In this document: positions 11,639 to 23,050 of the stretch, piece after piece
Layout: the number at the start of each line of letters is the position of its first letter
How positions within the stretch are numbered: the stretch's first letter is position 1
Assembly: GCA_027559495.1 (NCBI GenBank)
Contig: JAMXSV010000008.1
Location: 1,612,001 to 1,676,000, forward strand
Length of the DNA stretch: 64,000 nucleotides
Direction of reading: 5' to 3'
Source of the DNA: Aurifilum marmelostoma
Taxonomy: Eukaryota > Ascomycota > Sordariomycetes > Diaporthales > Cryphonectriaceae
Notes under the pieces: generated by a model
Databases searched by the model: none
Told to the model about the DNA's origin: nothing
What the model saw: only the letters and a program-made list of their open reading frames with translations
Translations under genes and position numbers: made by a program

Positions 11639-12898
11639 ATGCGCCGGTACCACGTGCCTCGAGACCGACTGACCTCTCCCATCTCTGTGCTCTCGGTCGT
11701 GTCATTCCTCTTCTTCGCCACCGCCCCAGTATGCCATGCTGACTTGACGGTCACGACGAATGTTACGGGCGAGGTGACGTTTGACCAACACTTCTGGGTC
11801 GAGTGGACGGGCGGCGATGCGACGACGTATAAGGTCCTCGTGCAGCAGCAGGAGTCTACGGGAGATGGAGCTGCAGTCACAGTCGCCAGTATGATGATGA
11901 TTCACTTTACCTGCTCTGTAGCCGTCAGGCTTGAAGGGAAGATGATACGGATTTGCTAACTGAATGCTTTGTGTGCGCCGGGAAACAGGTGATGCAACAA
12001 GTCCATATTCGTACTCGTTCAATACTGGCGTGTGGAAGGAAGGCCACTTCGTCTTCATCGTAGAATCAGATGATGAGCAGGCTGATTCAAACATCCTGAC
12101 ACTGGTGAGTTTCCAACCAACCGCCCACCATGTTCACTCACGCGTTGAGTGTCGAGGTTTCGGACCGTCAGCGTCCCATATTCTGACAGAGATTCTGGGT
12201 ACCAGACGAGCTCTATCGACGACACAACGTCAACAACATCAACATCCTCTTCGATAACAACATCGGCAGTAACGACAACGACGTCTTCGTCCTCAGAGAC
12301 CACATCAACATCAGCAGTAGCTGCGTCGTCATCTGTTGAAGCCCATGTGGCAGAGACCGCCTCAAGCACGGCCTCGACCGTCAGCTCGACATCCGAAGCC
12401 GCCACATCGTCATCATCAAAGTCATCCACAGCCATCGCAGCCACAACGTCACAAACCTCCTCTGGTCTGAGTACTGGCGCGGCCATCGGTATCGGCGTGG
12501 GCGTGGGCATCGCCGGCCTGGGCCTCCTGGCCGGGCTACTCTTGTTCGTGTACCGACGAGGGATCAAGGCGGCAGCTGCCAGGAACCAGCCCAAAGAGCT
12601 TGTAGGCGACAGCTCATTCGGTTCACAACCGCCGTCGACGGCTAATGGGCCCGCCAGCGGGGGCGGTGCCTACTACAACCAGCAGACGGGGATGTGGGAG
12701 GGAGTGCCAGGAGCCGAGGCTGCCATGTCGAGAGCCAAGTACGGAGGGGTGGACGTCAACAGCGCAATCGAGCTGAGCAAAGACCCGGACAGACCGTACC
12801 ATGAGCTGCATCCCGACTCGACCCAGTTTGCGGAGCTGGGGCATAACGACACCTCGTACTACGCCGAGCTGGCGGCCGCAAGGGAAAACACCAGATAA
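11639..12898 (+). CDS. Ser/Thr-rich single-pass surface protein (Mid2/WSC-sensor-like architecture)
   Basis: Three exons: 11639-11888, 11989-12104, 12206-12898. Intron 1 has GTATGA, branch GCTAAC and CAG. Intron 2 has GTGAGT, branch CTGAC and CCAG. The product is 352 residues. It has an N-terminal signal peptide ending near VCHA (about residue 33) and a compact extracellular domain (to about residue 122, with FDQHFWVEWTGGDATTYKVLVQQ). A Ser/Thr-rich stalk follows (about 123-210), then one membrane helix (about 212-236, GIGVGVGIAGLGLLAGLLLF), a basic stop-transfer YRRG and a 115-residue cytoplasmic tail. The layout resembles fungal cell-wall stress sensors and other single-pass glycoproteins; there is no WSC cysteine pattern, so a specific sensor name is not justified. 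The extracellular part resembles the Kre9/Knh1-type Ser-Thr GPI-anchored N-terminal domain, but I cannot confirm that. Confidence 0.75.
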
Positions 12899-13611
12899 TA
12901 AAGCCCTGCACGCCTTAACGAAGAGCGCAGAGGAATGTACAGAGGTGCTTCCTATGTAAATACTACTTAATGCTTAGTATGTCATGTTCTTGGTTGGAAT
13001 AGCATGGAGTTTCTGGGTGGGAAGGAAAGGATGTCTATGTAGGAATCATATACCCCGATTCGTTTTCACACCGCTGTCCAAGTGAGTATTGATCGCGGCC
13101 CCAATGACTGCTCTTGTACAGCATCGTAAAGGATTTAGCAGGGGCCTCTGAGGTGGCCTTAAGCTTGCCGCCATGAGAGCCCTGCCATCTGCAGAGCCCT
13201 TTGGAGTCGTGGGAGTGGTGATGAGAGAGAGAGATGTGGGAACGGCGTAGTAGAGATGGTAATGCTGATAAGCTCAGGAAATGGGCATCGCAGCTCATTG
13301 TAATAATAAATTGAACGTTAAACTTAGCTCAGCTCCTATGACTGTGCCGTCCGCTGGCAGAGCAGGCACTTGTGAGTGCTCATATAAAATGACGCATGGT
13401 CTCCAACACCATCCGCTCCGTCGTTTCCGGTCGACCATGCCTCGAGATTCTCAACGCCGTCGGGGACAAGGGTCCAGGTCCGAGATTCCGAAGTGAGCAT
13501 GTATGGTTAGAGGGTCCCAAGGCTCTCGTTGCTGTGCCGGAGTGACCTTTCGGCCATTCCAATCCTCATCTCGAAGGTCGCGTTGCTCAGTCCCTTTGCC
13601 TCGACTCAGAC
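12899..13611. other. intergenic between convergent genes
   Basis: Holds the 3' flanks of the surface protein gene (+) and vtc1 (-). No recognisable coding signal; the small ORFs on both strands overlap one another. Confidence 0.55.
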
Positions 13612-14118
13612 TCATGGCTGCGTGCCGCTGCTCTTCTTGGAGGCCTCCGCAATCCTCAGCCCGAAGTTGGCACATACTGCCACCAGCAGCAACACCGCCA
13701 GCACAGTAGGCCCGAACCTGTCGTCGAACCCGGCCTGGCCCCTCGTGCGTATCGACCTTGCACGCCAGTGATACGTCCTAAGCGCATATATAAGTGTGGC
13801 AACGGCCACGCCGGTGAAAAAGAAAGCAGAGATTTTGGCGGCCTTGTCGCCGAAGTTGAGCATGCCGACGGCCAGGGCGCCCACAATGACAGCAAAGTTC
13901 AGCCAGGACAGGAATGTACGCTCGTTGGCGAAGTAGACTTTCGGTTCGACACGCGTGGGAAGGGCAATGCGCTTGCCTAGAAAAAAAAAGAAAAGAAAAG
14001 TAGGTCGAGCCAGTCAGTCACAAGCAGGCATGGAAGGGTACGAGCCCTTTTTTTTTTTTTCTCTCTCTCTTCTTGGAAGCATACCTGGGGCGGTCTGGAG
14101 CAGAGGCTGGCTCGACAT
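13612..14118 (-). CDS. vtc1: Vacuolar transporter chaperone subunit 1 (polyphosphate synthesis complex)
   Basis: Two exons on the minus strand, 14118-14085 and 13976-13612, giving 132 residues. The intron has donor GTATGC and acceptor TCTAG after a long pyrimidine tract. The N-terminus MSSQPLLQTAPGKRIALPTR is followed by VEPKVYFANERTFLSWLNFAV, the hallmark of the DUF202 domain of Vtc1. Three membrane helices follow: one from about WLNFAV to GMLNFGD, one containing SAFFFTGVAVATLIYAL, and one containing VLAVLLLVAVCANFGLRI. The basic YHWRARSIRTRG loop is characteristic. Vtc1 is the small membrane subunit of the VTC complex, which makes polyphosphate at the vacuole and acidocalcisomes. The gene is divergent from the dynein light-chain gene with about 0.9 kb between start codons. 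Confidence 0.95.
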
Positions 14119-15025
14119 GATGATGTGTATTGTATGGCGTCCAGCACAGAAGAGGAGGGTACTGGTGATCTTGAATGTCGTCAAGAGCCCACAACGTCGT
14201 GCCGGTTGCGGTAGGCACTGTAAAGAGCAGAAAGAGAAACTTGGGCGGACGGACTCCAGATGCTGTAAGTAATGGATGTAATGGATGCAATTGATGTTGA
14301 ATTTGGATGTTCGACAGGCAGATGTTGTGTACAAGAGCAGTTTGGAAAACAATTTAGAAACGAAGAAAGTCAAGGCTAGAGCCAAGTCCTCTAATATGCA
14401 AATTGACGTTGTGAGATGGAAGTCCAACCCAGGCTGGAGAGCTGGTGATGCAGCAGTCAGGACAAGTTTGAACAGGGGGGTCCTGGCATGGCTTCCCAGA
14501 GTACGTCTGTACTACTTCACGTGTATCAATTGGTGTCTTTGATTGGCCTGTGTACCTTATCGTTCTTATCGAGGTACAACCCATGCAGGGCCTGCCATCC
14601 AGGCAGATTAGCTGCACGGTAGGGGGTGTGTACAGTGATTCCCAATGGCACCTGCAGAGTACGTCCGTACAAGCTAGTAGGGTACATGTGGCTGTTTGAC
14701 AACAAACGCGCATGCTCGGGCCGCGGGGAGATCCCAAACAAATCGCAACCTTACACCGTCACGTCAACAGACATCCCACTCCCCTGTGACAGGTGCCTGA
14801 CTACCAAACCAATTCAAGGCCGTCTTACCTTGCAAAGTCAACCACCACAAGTCACCACAAACAGCACAACTGCTGCTCTCTGAGAACACAGGTATGTTCT
14901 TAATCCATCTAGCTGTTGACATCCTTGCGCTACATCACCAGGATCATTGACTAATTGTTGAGATATCTGCAGCCCAATCTTGTCCTCCTTACCCCTTTCT
15001 GTTGTCGACGCCAGCAATTGTCATC
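14119..15025. other. divergent promoter region of vtc1 and dynein light chain
   Basis: No supported gene. An AG/GTATGT junction near 14891 followed by a plausible branch and acceptor (about 14983) suggests a 5'-UTR intron for the dynein light-chain gene, but this is not proven. Confidence 0.5.
14518..14523. promoter_or_regulatory. CACGTG E-box upstream of vtc1
   Basis: A single palindromic CACGTG lies 400 bp upstream of the vtc1 start codon. In yeast and Neurospora, VTC and other phosphate genes are activated by the bHLH factors Pho4/NUC-1 through this core. One six-base site in a 0.9-kb region could be chance, so function is an inference. Confidence 0.35.
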
Positions 15026-15801
15026 ATGGCTGACAAGAAGGAGAACACTCCAGTTCGTTGACATCCCAAAAAGCAGTTCTACTACGCAGATATTTGAATT
15101 CTGACCCAGACAAACAGCCCATTACTCCACACCGTCTCAAGCAGATTGCCAATGATGTATGGCCCCCTGCCTACCTATGCCTGTCAAAGAAAACATCAGC
15201 ATCGATGCTTCCTGCAATATAGCTCTCGACGATGATCGATGGACGATGCTGACTGGAAATCCCACCAGGCTTGTCAAAGTGTTCTGGGCAGTGTCGAGTA
15301 CTATGATCACTCCAAGACAACGCAGTGGAACAACACCATTATTGTGAGCTTCATCCTCTGTCCTGCCCCCCTTTTCCCAAAGTCGGCTCAGTTCTCACAA
15401 TTCCCCATACTGACTGTGACTTCTCTCTCTGGCTACAGAACAACATCCTCCGCGCTGTGATCTCCGAGTCCACCCCCGAGAAAGCCTCTGCGCCCGCCTT
15501 CAAATTCGCCATCAACAGCACCATCGTCCAGCACCTGGTGCCAACATCCCAGCTTAACAAGCCCAAGGGCACCTCGACCGGCACATCCACAGAGGGCGAG
15601 AGCAAGGATGCAGCCTCCGAGTCTGCCACCACGACGACCGCGACCGCCACTGACGGCAAGCCACACGTGGGCCGCCGCGGTATGCACAGCGCCACGGGCG
15701 CCTACTGGAACGAGGAGACGGACGGCATGTGGAGCTACAAGTACGACGGCGAGGACAAGGGTCTGGATGTTGTCATCATGTTGATATGGATCGCCATCTG
15801 A
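15026..15801 (+). CDS. Dynein light chain, Tctex-1 type
   Basis: Four exons: 15026-15052, 15118-15156, 15269-15343, 15439-15801, all joined in phase 0, giving 167 residues. The N-terminus reads MADKKENTP|PITPHRLKQIAND|ACQSVLGSVEYYDHSKTTQWNNTII, then NNILRAVISESTPEKASAPAFKFAINSTIVQHLVPTS. The C-terminal strand is RRGMHSATGAYWNEETDGMWSYKY, ending LDVVIMLIWIAI. These are the conserved helix and beta-strand segments of the Tctex1/DYNLT family, a light chain of cytoplasmic dynein that binds the intermediate chain and cargo. Between the two conserved halves is a Ser/Thr/Ala-rich insert of roughly 40 residues not present in the compact metazoan proteins. Intron 1 has a weaker donor (GTTCGT); the others are GTATGG and GTGAGC. 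Confidence 0.88.
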
Positions 15802-18800
15802 ACCTCTAGCCGCAAAGCTGAGGTGCTCTGAGGGCGGTATCGGATGATCAACGAGGACCATGCTCTCAACGACTGCGCGCATCGCGGCTATGTGTGGGGG
15901 GTCGGATCTTGAGGGGTGATACCTGCAGTGGCGATGGCGGCTTGGCAGGTCTGCATATCATGCATGGACTGGAGTCTTGCCTTTTTGAAGGAAGTTGCAA
16001 AGGGAGTCCCCAAGTGTTCACAATGTTTCTGAAGTCAAGACATGAGAAAGAATGGATTGGGTGGACATGGCAGATGTAGGATATCTTCCATTTGTACAAA
16101 TTCGAAAGCTATCAGACATTACCGTGCGTGGATTACCAAGGGGTCCATCCGCTCTCCGGGCCACACGTTACCTCGCAAAGCACGTGCTACGTTGAGCTTT
16201 GTAACCGGACGGCGCACCAGAGTCCACCCTTTGGACATCGGCGGCCATTCCGCGGATAGCTTTGCCTACGTAAGGCGTGCTTCTCTGACCTGCTCAACGA
16301 GAAAAGACCGGGTTGAAACGTTTCGAAGCTCACCATGCATTTCCCAAGCAAGCTGGATTCTGTATAGATGCAACACAGCTCGCGACGTGCGGGCAACTGC
16401 ATGGGTGGCACCTAACCCGATTGACACTGGATGTCGCAGCCCGGATTGCTGCTTCTATGGGCAAGACAACGTCGCTGGCAATCCAGCATAAATGGCTTCA
16501 GCACACAATGCAATTTGGTCCTGGAATATCTCGCCCACCCGTCCGAGCCTCGCCAGTGCATATAGTCCCGCCGACGATGGCGGTGGCAGCGCAGACGCGA
16601 TCACTGCTGCCACAATCGGTCATCATCACGTCCCTTCCCTTCGCATCATGCTCAGGCGGATGCAAGCGAGACAGCTTCGGACAACGCACACGTTCACTGC
16701 AGCCAGCCAAGTGGCTGATTGAGCCTGGCCCGTAGCTTCTCCTGCGAGCTTCATTACCAGTGAGTTCTTAGTGCTTGTTGTCTTACTTACTGGATCTGTC
16801 CAATCCTTTCAGATAACAGCCTACAGCACAACCTCCAGCGACTTCTGACGACTTCCGCAACCCTAGTGCCCTGAAAATAATCCTCTCCCGATACCCCTAG
16901 TCGAGCCAGCAACCTACCCCGAGCCACAACGGACTGAACAAGCTCACCTAACCCAGCACGCCAACAAGATAAGTCAGGGTTGCAGGTGCCGGGGCCATCG
17001 GCGCGGGATGTCGGCGGCAGGGCAGGCAGGGCAGGCAGGCCTGTCGTCATGAGGCGTATGGCAGGACCTTATATTGTCTCGGGTTACACCCGAGTAGCTG
17101 CAGGACATGGCCTGAGTGCACGGCAGATCGACAAGATCTATGTTGGTTTTTCGAGTTCACGCATGATGCCGCTGCCGACACGGCACGTCACACAACCTTG
17201 GTCAAGTCGACGTCCATGCTTGCATTCCGGCAGCCTGGGTGGCATTCTGCTGTACCTCGGCTCTGCATTGCGTCTCTGCCCCTGGCGATCGCTGCCTGAT
17301 GAGGTGTTGTGGCTGATCAGGGACGTCTGAAGCCTCGCCGTTCTGGTCACCATCGCCAGCGTCTGGCAGTCATCTCGCAGTCTCAAGCAAGCATCAAGCT
17401 GAGGGCCTTCGATATAATATCTCACGTGCTCGGTATCGACCCCGGATTCCAGGCTCGGCTGTTCCATCTGGGGTTGGTTGAGCGGGGAATTGAATGTCAT
17501 CCTCCCCGGCCGAGACCCTCTCTGCATCGACCCACTCCAGCTGTCCCCACCTGTCGCCTGTCCCTGGATTTTAGAGAAGCGAGTTGTGGGCCTGATGACG
17601 ATGACGAACTTTTGGAAGATCTTGTTGCCGCCAGGTTGACAGCCGCCCTGGTGCAGCCATATCCCCCTGTCGCAGCCGTCACAAGGACTCAGTCTCGCCA
17701 CTGTCCTCGTCGTTTTGTTCGCGTGTTTCGGAACCCAGTTTTGGAGGAGGCATTGTCTTGGGAATTCAGATGCACATCGCGACCTCGACAGATGTGTTGT
17801 CTTCCACAGTCCAGCCGCGGACACTGGCTTGCCGAGGCTGGAGGTCCCGGTCCCGTCACACCGGATCTGGGAACGGGCTTTAAAATTTCAATTTTTGAGC
17901 CACGCGAAGTCTGAGACCTGCTCTCTGAACCTGTACTATGGCTCAGGGCCGAGAAGGGAAACCCCAGGACCCTTGGGACACTTTTGGCGATAGTCCCGCA
18001 TTTCAACAAAGGCAGGCTAAAGAAGGCTGGGCAGGTTGGTGAGACACGCGGTGCTCCCGTAGTTCCTGGCCGGGTTGGCTCATCAGCACGATAGCTGAGG
18101 TCTGTGGACTGCAAAAGACAGAAAGACACATGTCACCATCCATCCTGGCTGTCTACATTGCTTCCCCGGACCTGGGTATGATGGGCCCGCCCGTCAAGGA
18201 CCGGACCAGATCAGACCAGAAGACTGCATATGCGCCAGGCATCCAGGCCCCAAAGCTGCAGTCATCTCGAAACTCCGAGCATGTGCGGTCGGTCGTCGGC
18301 ACGGATTTGCAAACTAGAGCCCACGATGTCGGCCGAGAGAGGCTCTGTTCACACTCTGGGGACACCCAGACGTCTCCTCCTCCATGCTGCGAGTGGCCTA
18401 GGCGCATCGCTGGCTCAGGCACTTCGCGTGCTCGGGAGAAGATTCTTTGGACAATCTTCGCTTGTGTTCTGCCACGAAAGAGGTACCCATCGTATCAGTC
18501 CACCCCTGACACCCTTGCCGGTCCTTGCGAATCAAGCGGGCGACCAACGGCCCGCTCACCTCGACTCCAGCGGCCAGCCTTGCACGGCTGGCCACCCATC
18601 GTGGAAAGAATCCCTCGTGACTCGTGCGGGAGTAGCGCAAGTGCGAAATTACGCCTGGCTTGAATTTGACCCTCATGATCATCAAAGGAGGTCCATTTTT
18701 CTTCCATCATGCCCCATTCTCACCGTCTTTCCCACTGGCTGATCGAAAACTGGGCCTGGCGCAGATTGTTTCTGCTCAGGACCCTGGATGAGGCAAAATC

Positions 18801-19798
18801 TCATCCTCATATTCTCATCACAACCCCCCCCCCCCCCTTCTTCTCTTCCTGTCTTTCCCGATGATCCCCTACTAGATAAGCAAAGATTGACGGCCTCTCC
18901 TTGATTTTTTGTCTTTTAGAGGCTCGCATTGTCCGAGTCATATCCGCCGCCTACGCTGTGAACAATTTTTTTTCTCTTAATGTTCTGGCGTCTCGGCCTC
19001 CTCCGTTGTGGTTTTCTTACATGTCATCCTGCAGATACGCCCCCAGTTCTTCTTCCTGCTTCCTGGACTTCCCACCCTGCGCCTGAAGTGGATATCACAC
19101 CACACAGCAGGCAAGCCTCGCCCGACTTCAGGCCCTCGTGGTTCGTTTCTTTTGAACAACGCCACCCTCCATTATTTATCGTCCACTGATATCGGTGAAC
19201 ATCTCAAACTCTCCTCTGGTCCTTGATCGGACATCCTATACGAAATTATATACATTTCTTCTCCCCTTCTGAGGGTAACTCCCGTTTATACCCGCCCCCT
19301 CCTTAAAGGGTCATCACGCAGTTCGGAGCAGCCTCAACCCGGAACGGCCCCCCTCCACCCCATGATCTCGCTAGTGAGGAGACTACGGCTACGAATACAG
19401 GAACCCGACGTCGGTCCCTGACTTGCAGATTAACACGATACTCCATTTTCTGTCACCGGGCACACACCCCTGGCAACCCCATCTCGATACAAATACCCGC
19501 TGGCCTCCCCAGCTTTCTACCCCACGGTGGACCATCAGCTCTAAAGGTTGTTGGCCTAGACTACACGATATTCCAGAAGCCCCAGAACCACCTAGAACCA
19601 CCTCAGCCGAGACAAAGCAGCCCCCTCCCGCATTACTCAAATCACGAACACCACACATAAGCATACTGAACACGATCACCCTTGGGTGCGCAATTGGTTT
19701 TCTCTCTGGTGACCATCACCTCAGAATATACTCTCATCGTCTGTCAACCTCGACTTGGTTACCATTCGACATTCAAAATCCATCTCACCACCTTCGAT
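15802..19798. other. 4-kb region without recognisable genes; probable long leader of the F-box gene
   Basis: Two unrelated ORFs overlap on opposite strands (17138-17824 minus, 17309-17914 plus). Neither has a domain, hydrophobic pattern or homologous motif I recognise, and both are rich in Arg, Pro, Ser and Gly, as expected for chance frames in GC-rich DNA. From about 18780 to 19798 the + strand is pyrimidine-rich (including a C run near 18825-18838), typical of a fungal promoter and long 5' UTR. A non-coding RNA or an orphan gene is possible but unsupported. Confidence 0.45.
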
Positions 19799-20827
19799 AT
19801 GTACGTGGAAGGTGTTCAGTCACAGAGCCGTGGCTCGCCATACGGTCATGGCACGGGGGAGGTGAACTCCAAGGGGTTCACTCCGCGGTCGAGACAGAAC
19901 TCTGGTGTTTTCAGCAGGGAAGATCACATGGCCATGGCGAAAAGTATGCACCATGGCAGAAGACCACCACAGCGGTCACGGACCACCCACGAGCATATTC
20001 CTTCGGGGCCACAAGTGCTCACATTCACCATGGCATCTCCGCAGCCCCGCTACCAGTCGCCAGCCTCGCCCACACCCGCACAAGTCTCTCCCGTTCCCTC
20101 GCCAGCCGAGGCCAAGGTTCAGAGCACCTCGGTCTCTACCCCCGCGGAGGAGCAGGCACAGCAGCAGCCTGAGACCTCGGACTCGGTCGCACCACTGCCC
20201 AGCGGTCGACCTGCCCAGCCTCGGAGGCCAAAGCTGGGAGCACCGCGACGCTCTTACTCGGTCATGGACTACGAGCCGGTGCCTCCAGAACAGCAGCCGG
20301 CCTCAGGCCCTCTCACACTGACGACGCTGCCCCCGGAACTCCACTATGCCATCTTTGACCACCTGGACCCGATTGACGCAACGTGCCTGGGCCTGACGAG
20401 CAGCCACTTCTACTCCATACACAAGAGGATGCACGGGACCGTCCCACTGAGCGTCAGGCGCAACGGCCCCAATGAGCTGGAGTGGGCCTGGCACCGGGCT
20501 GCGTACCCGACACCGTCCATGTCGTCTCTCTGCCCGAACCCGGCCACAACGGGGTCGTTGGGTCTGGAGAATGCTAAGACAGGCCACCTGGCAGCACTGC
20601 GGGTCCGCGGCAAGGGCCTGTGCAGGAAGTGCGGCACCAGCAGGTGCGAGCTGCACAAGCACATCATGGAGTGGATGCCGTCGGACTACGAATACTGCGC
20701 GGTGCGGGACAAGTTTGTGCCCCGGCCGGGCGGAGATGCGAGGGCGCAGTGCTACATGAGCAACCCGACGAACACGACCCGTTGTGGGCGACACCGCATC
20801 AGGAAGAACCAGACGCCGACGGCGTGA
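19799..20827 (+). CDS. F-box-like domain protein with Cys-rich C-terminus
   Basis: Single exon of 342 residues from the first ATG of the frame at 19799; the open frame upstream has no ATG. The first 190 residues are low-complexity (Pro, Gln, Ser). Around residues 195-235 is an F-box-like motif, LTTLPPELHYAIFDHLDPIDATCLGLTSSHFYSIHKRMHG, with the typical LPxEL...I...L pattern. The C-terminal 90 residues contain repeated Cys and His residues (GLCRKCGTSRCELHKHIMEW, AQCYMSNPTNTTRCGRHR), which could bind zinc. F-box proteins recruit substrates to SCF ubiquitin ligases through Skp1. Substrates cannot be guessed. A shorter product starting at MASPQPRYQ (about 20032) is possible. Confidence 0.7.
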   Translation: MYVEGVQSQSRGSPYGHGTGEVNSKGFTPRSRQNSGVFSREDHMAMAKSMHHGRRPPQRSRTTHEHIPSGPQVLTFTMASPQPRYQSPASPTPAQVSPVPSPAEAKVQSTSVSTPAEEQAQQQPETSDSVAPLPSGRPAQPRRPKLGAPRRSYSVMDYEPVPPEQQPASGPLTLTTLPPELHYAIFDHLDPIDATCLGLTSSHFYSIHKRMHGTVPLSVRRNGPNELEWAWHRAAYPTPSMSSLCPNPATTGSLGLENAKTGHLAALRVRGKGLCRKCGTSRCELHKHIMEWMPSDYEYCAVRDKFVPRPGGDARAQCYMSNPTNTTRCGRHRIRKNQTPTA

Positions 20828-23050
20828 ACGTGGTACGAAGACATCATAGGGGGGAAGAAAATAATCAGAACATATTACGGATTGGTTTTGTCACTAAGCA
20901 CACATCGGCGTCTCGGGGAACTGCATTTATCTGCTTGGGATTGTTTAGATATCTTGGGAGATCAAGAAGGGGGAGCGAGCACGCACAGGGCATCGAAAAG
21001 CCCAGAGGGCTGCATTCAATTCTGCATTCCTTTTTCAAGACATGATACCTTGTATAAAAGCTGCGTGGCAGTCTCAAGAGGAGAATTTTTAAACTCAGAG
21101 AAGCAAATTACTATATATTGGATAAGGTCTGAATATACATGGCATCTGTGAGTGTTCATGTATAGGTTTGCCAGGCATCGATACATACTTCTCCAGCTAG
21201 ACAACTGCGCAGCCGATCTAAAATGTATTGGTTTTTCCAACACAAATGGTTGATCTTTGTGGATGGATAAACAATTGGTAAATTGTTCACGACTATGTTC
21301 CACAGATTCTCGATGGCAGACATACATACACTGTATTAGTATGCGTCGCTATTTGCAACCTTGACAACAAAGTAGTTGTTGGTAGAGTAGGTTTCAGGAC
21401 ACTGAGACACTTTTGGAGGCACAAACGTCCATCCATTTCAATGTCTCGGGACAGAACGGAGAGCAATTGACCAACAACCCCACGCAGCCACGCCTCCAGA
21501 CGGGATGGCAAGAGACAGCGTGGGGGTAAGCATGCCACACAACATGCCACGGCATAAAGGAGATCCAATTGGATGGGTTCTTGTGACACCCTCCCCCCCT
21601 ATGGTTCCTCCCGGAGCTGGCATTGCATGACATGACTGATGATGATGTTTTTTTTTTTTTCTTTTCCCCGGTGTTGCTGCTGCTGATGCGAACTGACCAA
21701 CGATCACTTCTAGGCTAGAGACTGAGATTTCCGTGAGACAGGGCTACGCTTGACCGCGCTTTCTTAGGAGAGCTCTCTCTCTCTCACACACTTTTTTTTT
21801 TTATTAATTTTAATTCTAATTTTTTTTTTTTAATTTTCTATTCTCCTTGCTTACCTAGCCCTTGCCTTTGGCCAGAGGTTGTAGCACGTGCTACACAGCT
21901 CATTGCCCTTGAAAGTCGTGACCGCTCAGCTTGGCCTAGCCAACTCCGCCGTTCTGGTCTAGAACGTAACAGGACCTGTCTCCTCGTCTCTCTGATTCTT
22001 GACCTGTCTGTCTTTGATGCGAGATTGCTCTTCGTCTCTCTCCTCCAGCCTTTTCTTTTTCTCTCTTTCGCCTACTTGCTGTATTTCTCGCCCTCACAGG
22101 AACAAATATCAGTCAGTTGGTGATACTCTTGAAAGGTGATCGACAGACGCCCTCCGTCCTGGGGGAAAATCTGGGGCGGCGCGGTGACGTCTTCCGCGGC
22201 CTAAATTAGCGTGCAGAGAGCTTGGACCTCTCCAAGAGGAAAGGAGAGGGAAAGAGGCCTCAGAAGCTGCTTCCTGGTCGCATCCAAGCGTGCCTGCTAG
22301 CACAACAAAAGCAAGAAATCAAGTCAAAGGCAAAACATCTGTTTTCGTTTCTGACGCGTTGAATCCCAAGAAAGACAAGAAGCAAGGGAGGCAAAAAATC
22401 AAGGCACTCGGAGGCAGCCAGAGCCAGCAAGCAAGAACCTACGAAAAAAAAAAAAACAAAAAACCAAAAAACATTTCATCCTCTGTGGACGTGGCGGCGG
22501 ACAAGACACAGCTCCGACGACGCGGGTATTCTGACGGTCGGTTCGAGAGGACGACGGGGAAGCTTGACCCACCTGAACTCAACTGCCCTGCCCTGCTGCT
22601 TGCTCGCTCTCTGCTTTGAGAGATTGCTACAGGCGCGCACGAATCTCGGGAACCCCTCCCTTACCCTGTCTCCCAAGCCTTTCCCTCTGCCTCTCTCTCT
22701 CTCTGTCTCTCTCTCAAAACTCTGGCTGCAGCTCGACTCGACTTGATTCGATTCGATTCGCCGCGACTGGATCCTCTCACCTGCATACCCACCCACACCT
22801 ACGATCCACTTCGACACGGGAAAACGGGCAACGTGCGCTGTGCACCTTAATTCTCAGCCCCTCCTCAGTCGGATCAGTCCCATCGTTCAGTTTATCCCAT
22901 CCTTCCTATCTATCAAGCAGCGGGCTGTTTGGGCAACTGTCACCTTCCAACACATGCAGCAGCATCGCGTCTAGTTCAGCACAGATCGACCTCGTCCTCC
23001 CGTCCTTGTCCTCCTATCATCCCCCTCCCTCCGATCAACCCAAGACGACA
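20828..23050. other. intergenic region and long pyrimidine-rich leader of the cytidylyltransferase gene
   Basis: The left part has AT-rich sequence, including alternating T/A tracts near 21790-21840. The right part (about 22580-23050) is CT-rich and includes a CT microsatellite at 22690-22715. An in-frame open stretch reaches back from the pct1 ATG to about 22616, but it contains no ATG before 23051 and encodes Ser/Leu-rich low complexity, so I treat it as untranslated leader. TGACGTC near 22182 resembles a CRE-type bZIP site. Confidence 0.5.
22690..22715. repeat. CT microsatellite in the pct1 leader
   Basis: A CT-repeat tract interrupted once by G, about 340 bp upstream of the cytidylyltransferase start codon. 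Pyrimidine tracts are common in fungal leaders and near transcription starts. Confidence 0.8.

Noticed and set aside
17138..17914. overlapping 228- and 201-residue ORFs on opposite strands
   Set aside because: Neither shows conserved motifs, hydrophobic pattern or usable splice structure; mutual overlap suggests chance.
22616..23050. in-frame N-terminal extension of pct1
   Set aside because: No ATG is present before 23051, and the stretch encodes Ser/Leu low complexity from a CT-rich leader.
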